Origin: Corallochytrium limacisporum
Taxonomy: Eukaryota; Opisthokonta
Assembly (NCBI GenBank): GCA_002811645.1
Contig: PDIP01000055.1
Coordinates: forward strand, 1 to 56,257
DNA length: 56,257 bases
Direction: 5' to 3'
The notes beneath the pieces were generated by a model. The model did no database searches. It was not told the DNA's origin and saw only the letters and a program-made list of their open reading frames with translations. A program made the translations under genes and the position numbers. Below, in pieces: positions 52,759-56,257 of the stretch. The first letter of the stretch is position 1. Each line of letters begins with the position of its first letter.

Positions 52759-53361
52759 TCAGAGTTTGCCATTGGCTAGCCCAGTGTCCACACTCTGCTT
52801 GATGAGCCCGGAAACTTCCCTAAAGTTTGTGAAGTTCTTGTCTTTCATGAGCATGAATAGGGCACTCTCCGATGTGGTCACAAACACACCTGCCTGACGC
52901 ATGCGCTCAAAGGCAGTGAATCGATCTCCGTCTGTGCGGCTGCTGGTGGCATCGGCTACAACGTGCACATCCATGCCGGCCTCCACCAGATCGAGGCAGG
53001 TTTGCAGTACACATACATGGGCCTCAATGCCGAAGAGGACTACGCTCTTCACGTTTGGGCGAACTTCCTTGAGCTTGGTCGTGACATCTTCCGTACACAT
53101 AGAGAACAGGGTCTTAGGGACCACGGCAGTGGCCTTGGAGGTATCGATTTCAGCCACAGTCTTGCCGAGCTTTTCCGGGTATTGCTCAGTCACGATCAAG
53201 GGAATGTTCATGATCCCAGCGGCAGTGCACATACGTTTGGACACTTCAATGATCTCCGGACAGTGACGGATCAGACCTCGAAACTTCTCCTGCACATCAC
53301 AGAGGAAGAATGCAGTGGTCTCAGGGACCAACTTACCCACACTACGAGCAGCTCCAGCCAT
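52759..53361 (-). CDS. ISOC1/ISOC2-like isochorismatase-family hydrolase
   Basis: 200 aa from the ATG at 53361 (AAG before ATGG; the in-frame sequence upstream is not family-like). Cysteine-hydrolase fold with the triad in place: D22 (FFLCDVQEKF), K83 (VPKTLFS) and C117 (GIEAHVCVLQT). The cis-peptide region is also kept. It closely follows the ISOC1/ISOC2 branch (IVTEQYP, VADATSSR, VTTSESALF). The substrate of this branch is not firmly known; true isochorismate or nicotinamide hydrolysis is not implied. Cytosolic or peroxisomal location cannot be told; the C-terminus (NGKL) is not a strong PTS1. Confidence 0.9.
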   Translation of the reverse strand: MAGAARSVGKLVPETTAFFLCDVQEKFRGLIRHCPEIIEVSKRMCTAAGIMNIPLIVTEQYPEKLGKTVAEIDTSKATAVVPKTLFSMCTEDVTTKLKEVRPNVKSVVLFGIEAHVCVLQTCLDLVEAGMDVHVVADATSSRTDGDRFTAFERMRQAGVFVTTSESALFMLMKDKNFTNFREVSGLIKQSVDTGLANGKL

Positions 53362-54184
53362 CTTTCCAGCTGTTATGTAGACTCGATGCTTCAATTGCTG
53401 ACGGGAAGGACAGCTTGCTGACAATTACTTCGGGCGTGACCAGAGGTAATACATACCTTCAGAGACCGGTCTACTCGATGCGAAACATTCGGAGAGTTAT
53501 CCTCGCTTTAGAAATGAGCTCTCTGGCACTGCAATTGGACGACCGATCGTGCGAGTATGATTCGGGATGCAAACCGGCTCATCCCTTACCCCTTCCATTC
53601 GATCGGAGAGGAGTCTGCCGTGTTTTCTGTTCTGTAAACCTCCTGCCGACACTTCCGTTCATACGTCCTGAGATTTACAGAGGACACCCGGAGCCCTCCA
53701 GATACATATTTTCACACTCTTAATTTTAACTGAACCCCTCAACGGAAGACTCATCATATTAAATTCATTCCTCGAGCAGAGGAAACGAAAGAAACATAGG
53801 AAAATTTTGACACCATTCACAAGGAAAAAGTGGACGGGAGGTGGAGTGAAGATTAGACCTAAGTGACTGGGATCTTGCCCTACCTAGGGTTGTGCCATAC
53901 TGAAGGTGGCGGTTCACTAGGATTCGATGGGCGGAGAAAATGAGTTGGCAGGACCCTTGGCGCGCTGGAGCGGTGGAACTAAAAACACAGTTTAGTCCAT
54001 TACTCTAATGCTATTTACAATGGCTCTTCTCGAATACGATATGATTTTGTATGAGAAAAGTGACTTGGCAGTATACGAAAGAAATCTTGACGACAATCGG
54101 ACCGAAAGAGAGGCTAGTAGAATTCGCATTTCGGCACAATGTGAAGGGTGATCTGAGTAAACAAATATTGAGAAAGATTGAACC
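53362..54184. other. Divergent spacer between ISOC-like and GOSR2 genes
   Basis: It holds both promoters. No clear TATA box, recurrent motif or RNA gene seen; a degenerate look-alike (ATACATACCTTCAGAGACCGG) begins near 53449. Confidence 0.5.
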
Positions 54185-54841
54185 ATGACAACCATGGAGA
54201 ACCGCTTTAATGAGGTTCAGGGCCTGTTAATACGTACCCAACACAACCTCAGTCAGCTCGAGAACGGCATTCATGCCACAGTAGAAATGAAAGGCAATGT
54301 CAGTAACTCGTTGCAAACGTTACAAGTAAAGGTTGATGAGTTGCTAGACAAGGCAAATAGAGAACACCCTAGTCAGCGACATGTTGCACAGACACGTGCA
54401 CAAGCGATAGCTAATGAGTTCCGCATGCTCCAGTATGCTTTCAACAACTACATTGAACGGGAACGGGAGAAGGAACGAGAGGCCAAGGAACGGGAAGAGC
54501 TGTTGAACCGTCGCTTCACCCCGCTCAGTACTAACGATACCATCCTGAACATGGAGGCCCAAGACTATTACGCAAATGAAAATCAACGACTCAAGGGTGT
54601 CGGACGGGACATTGATGGGTTCTTGAACTACGGCGGAGCGATCCTCGAAAATCTTACGAATCAGAGAGACGTGTTGAAGGGTGTAAGGACCCGAGTGTTG
54701 AACATTGGCAATCAGTTGGGCTTGAGTCAGAGTCTGATGGGTATGATTGAGGGCAGACAGAAAGGAGATACCTACATCCTTTATGGTGGCATGCTGATCA
54801 CCCTGATCCTTATGTTCCTGATCTGGTACTATTTGGGATAA
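54185..54841 (+). CDS. GOSR2: Golgi Qb-SNARE membrin (GOSR2/Bos1)
   Basis: 218 aa. SNARE of ER-to-Golgi and intra-Golgi transport. An N-terminal three-helix region (about 1-105, rich in Glu/Arg: EREREKEREAKEREE) precedes a Qb SNARE motif at about 126-186, with the zero-layer Gln at 160 (ENLTNQRDVLKGVRTRVLN) and the membrin-type GNQLGLSQSLMGMIEGR lead into the membrane. A C-terminal anchor (196-217; YILYGGMLITLILMFLIWYY) ends two residues before the stop, as in tail-anchored SNAREs. Length matches human GOSR2 (212) and yeast Bos1 (244). Confidence 0.93.
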   Translation: MTTMENRFNEVQGLLIRTQHNLSQLENGIHATVEMKGNVSNSLQTLQVKVDELLDKANREHPSQRHVAQTRAQAIANEFRMLQYAFNNYIEREREKEREAKEREELLNRRFTPLSTNDTILNMEAQDYYANENQRLKGVGRDIDGFLNYGGAILENLTNQRDVLKGVRTRVLNIGNQLGLSQSLMGMIEGRQKGDTYILYGGMLITLILMFLIWYYLG

Positions 54842-54902
54842 CACTTTAATATTTTGGTTCAAAAATACGTGCATTTCACAACATACATGTAGATACAAAC
54901 TA

Positions 54903-55760
54903 TCATGCAGCAGACTTTTCTCCCTTCAGCACGGTGCTTTCTGCTCGCTTCTTGTAGCCACCGTAGCTCTGGAAGTCAATGCCGTTCTGAACTGTGACCC
55001 TCATGACCTTGCCGTGTGCTTCCTCATCCAAAATCAATTGCATCATGCCTTCCACGACGAGGTCCGGATCGAGCAGACTTCCGCCAACGTCCTTAACCGC
55101 GGTCTTCATCACTGGATCATCCTCCGAACTCTGAACCATAGGTGTGTTCGCAAACGAAGGACAAATGACATTGGAACGGATCTTGTTGGTGGTCCATAGG
55201 TGATTTAGGGACCGCGTGAAACCAACCACTCCCCACTTACTGGCCGAGTAAGCAGGCCATCCAGTCGGCAATAGGCCTGCCATACTCGCAACGTTCAGAA
55301 TGTGACCACCCTGTGGCCCTATGAATTCCGTGGCCAATGCACTTGTACACATGACACCAAGAAGATTTACCTGCACAGTCAAAGCCGATTTGTGCCACTC
55401 ACGTTCCATGTCCTCCGCGGAGGGCATGATTCCCAGGGAAGTGGGTACTGGTGGAAATATTTGGCCTTCAGAGATAATTCCAGCGTTAGACACGACCAGA
55501 GTTGGTGGGGTCTTGAAGGCGGTGTGCATGGTTGTGAAAGCCTTCCTCATTGCAGCATAGTCAGTCACGTCCGCGACTGCCCAGGCCAGTTGTCCTTTAC
55601 TTTCAGTGGCATCATGCAGTCTGCTAGCCTCTGCTTCGACTGTGAGTGTACGGTCCACCATCATGACCTTAGCACCCTGTTCCAACAACTGTTTTGTGAG
55701 GATCAGGCCGAACCCGGAGGCTGCTCCGGTAACGAGAGCTACTTGTTTCGCTAGAGACAT
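54903..55760 (-). CDS. Short-chain dehydrogenase/reductase, 15-PGDH-like
   Basis: 285 aa, classical SDR. Nucleotide motif TGAASGFG (11-18), D36 at the end of the second strand (favours NAD over NADP), NAG (92-94), and the catalytic set N122, S149 (LNVAS), Y161 and K165 (YSASKWGVVGF). The short N-terminus before TGxxxGxG and the C-terminal region resemble 15-hydroxyprostaglandin dehydrogenase-like and related hydroxysteroid enzymes, but the substrate is not determined. An (AT)n-like sequence (AATATATATATTG) lies directly upstream of the ATG. Cytosolic; C-terminus EKSAA, no targeting signal. Confidence 0.9.
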   Translation of the reverse strand: MSLAKQVALVTGAASGFGLILTKQLLEQGAKVMMVDRTLTVEAEASRLHDATESKGQLAWAVADVTDYAAMRKAFTTMHTAFKTPPTLVVSNAGIISEGQIFPPVPTSLGIMPSAEDMEREWHKSALTVQVNLLGVMCTSALATEFIGPQGGHILNVASMAGLLPTGWPAYSASKWGVVGFTRSLNHLWTTNKIRSNVICPSFANTPMVQSSEDDPVMKTAVKDVGGSLLDPDLVVEGMMQLILDEEAHGKVMRVTVQNGIDFQSYGGYKKRAESTVLKGEKSAA

Positions 55761-56257
55761 GCTGGTTCAATATATATATTGTTTCTATCATGCCTACATA
55801 TTGCCAAGTTTCCTTGAAGTTTAGTGGATCCATTCTCTGCTATTTGCCTAGAATACCTGGGCAATGTTCAGCTGGACAACACTGCAAGAACCATATTGAA
55901 TCCGCAGATATCCAATCTAAAAAAAGCCACTTCCCAGCTACTTCCTCACGACCCCTCCTCGGGGGCACGTAGATGCTGAAACGTAACGGGAACACATCGG
56001 GCACATCACAATACTGAAAGTAGGGCGAGACCCATCTACACGTCAATTGGCGCAAGCATGTTCTGGGGGTTCCAAAAATTAGGCCCCCTTAACCAGAAAC
56101 TGCGCTCGTTCCGGTGGGTGTGATGAAAATAGGCCCCCTTGCCTTTCGCAACCAAACACTCTCCGTATTGTTTAGGTTTGTGGCACGGCACGCCTTGCCA
56201 CCGCAGGGCTGTCTCAACCGCCCTTGGGCGGGGGAAGAAGGGGAGAAGGGAGGGGGG
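55761..56257. other. Window-end spacer with a short direct repeat
   Basis: No ORF of note. It contains two copies of the AAAATAGGCCCCCTT unit and a GC-rich, G-run-containing end; a gene starting beyond the window cannot be excluded. Confidence 0.5.
56075..56140. repeat. Short direct repeat AAAAT(T)AGGCCCCCTT
   Basis: Copies at 56075-56090 and 56126-56140, identical except for one extra T in the first. Both are on the plus strand with a 35-bp gap. Confidence 0.7.

Noticed and set aside
1..56257. CRISPR arrays, rRNA genes and insertion sequences.
   Set aside because: No regularly spaced repeats, rRNA-like segments or transposase frames were seen; the window is eukaryotic.

Overview
The window looks like nuclear DNA from an intron-poor, probably single-celled eukaryote. 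Almost every protein that can be recognised (HIRA, SSRP1, sterol C24-methyltransferase, Spg1/Tem1 GTPase, DNAJC30, TAPT1, GOSR2/Bos1, SNX4-like, ISOC-type isochorismatase) runs from start to stop in one uninterrupted frame. Most start codons have A or G at -3. There is one intron-less tRNA-Gln with a eukaryotic T73 discriminator and a T-run terminator. An HMG-box SSRP1, an ASCIZ/ATMIN-type zinc-finger protein and DNAJC30 together fit a unicellular opisthokont or holozoan (a teretosporean such as Corallochytrium is one possibility). This is inference; the window alone does not fix the taxon.

Layout. (a) 1-8 kb is an accessory-looking block of secreted proteins. Two diverging paralogues carry an aerolysin-like (ETX/MTX2-type) beta-pore-forming segment (63-2132 minus, 5359-6783 plus), and a small secreted orphan follows (7405-7824 minus). 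All three have a TATTTAA-like box 106-125 bp upstream of the ATG. (b) 9.8-21.6 kb is sparsely coding: an orphan multi-pass membrane protein, an unrecognised 228-codon ORF behind a TATATAAG box, a tandem NTF2/SnoaL-like protein, an 80-aa orphan, and an aldo/keto reductase interrupted by an in-frame TAA. (c) 22.3-32.5 kb holds tRNA-Gln, TAPT1, a cysteine-rich type I membrane protein, a PhyH-type dioxygenase diverging from DNAJC30, Spg1, and the ergosterol-type SMT. (d) 32.5-37.2 kb has no convincing gene and is full of purine/pyrimidine tracts and microsatellites. (e) 37.2-44.4 kb has two histone chaperones head to head: the FACT subunit SSRP1 and HIRA, the latter with a very long acidic/basic tail. 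(f) 44.5-56.3 kb holds an orphan membrane protein, an ASCIZ-like zinc finger, a PX-BAR sorting nexin, an isochorismatase-like hydrolase, the Golgi SNARE membrin and a short-chain dehydrogenase.

The genes do not form one pathway. The housekeeping set covers chromatin (HIRA, SSRP1), secretory traffic (GOSR2, SNX4, TAPT1), mitotic exit/septation (Spg1), mitochondria (DNAJC30) and sterol synthesis (ERG6).

The most unusual signals are: a recurrent ~19-bp intergenic motif close to CAGTACATTCASTACCGGA (S = C or G), found 11 times and mostly 350-1030 bp upstream of a start codon; the diverging aerolysin-like pair sharing a flanking architecture; the HIRA tail; and the interrupted aldo/keto reductase.
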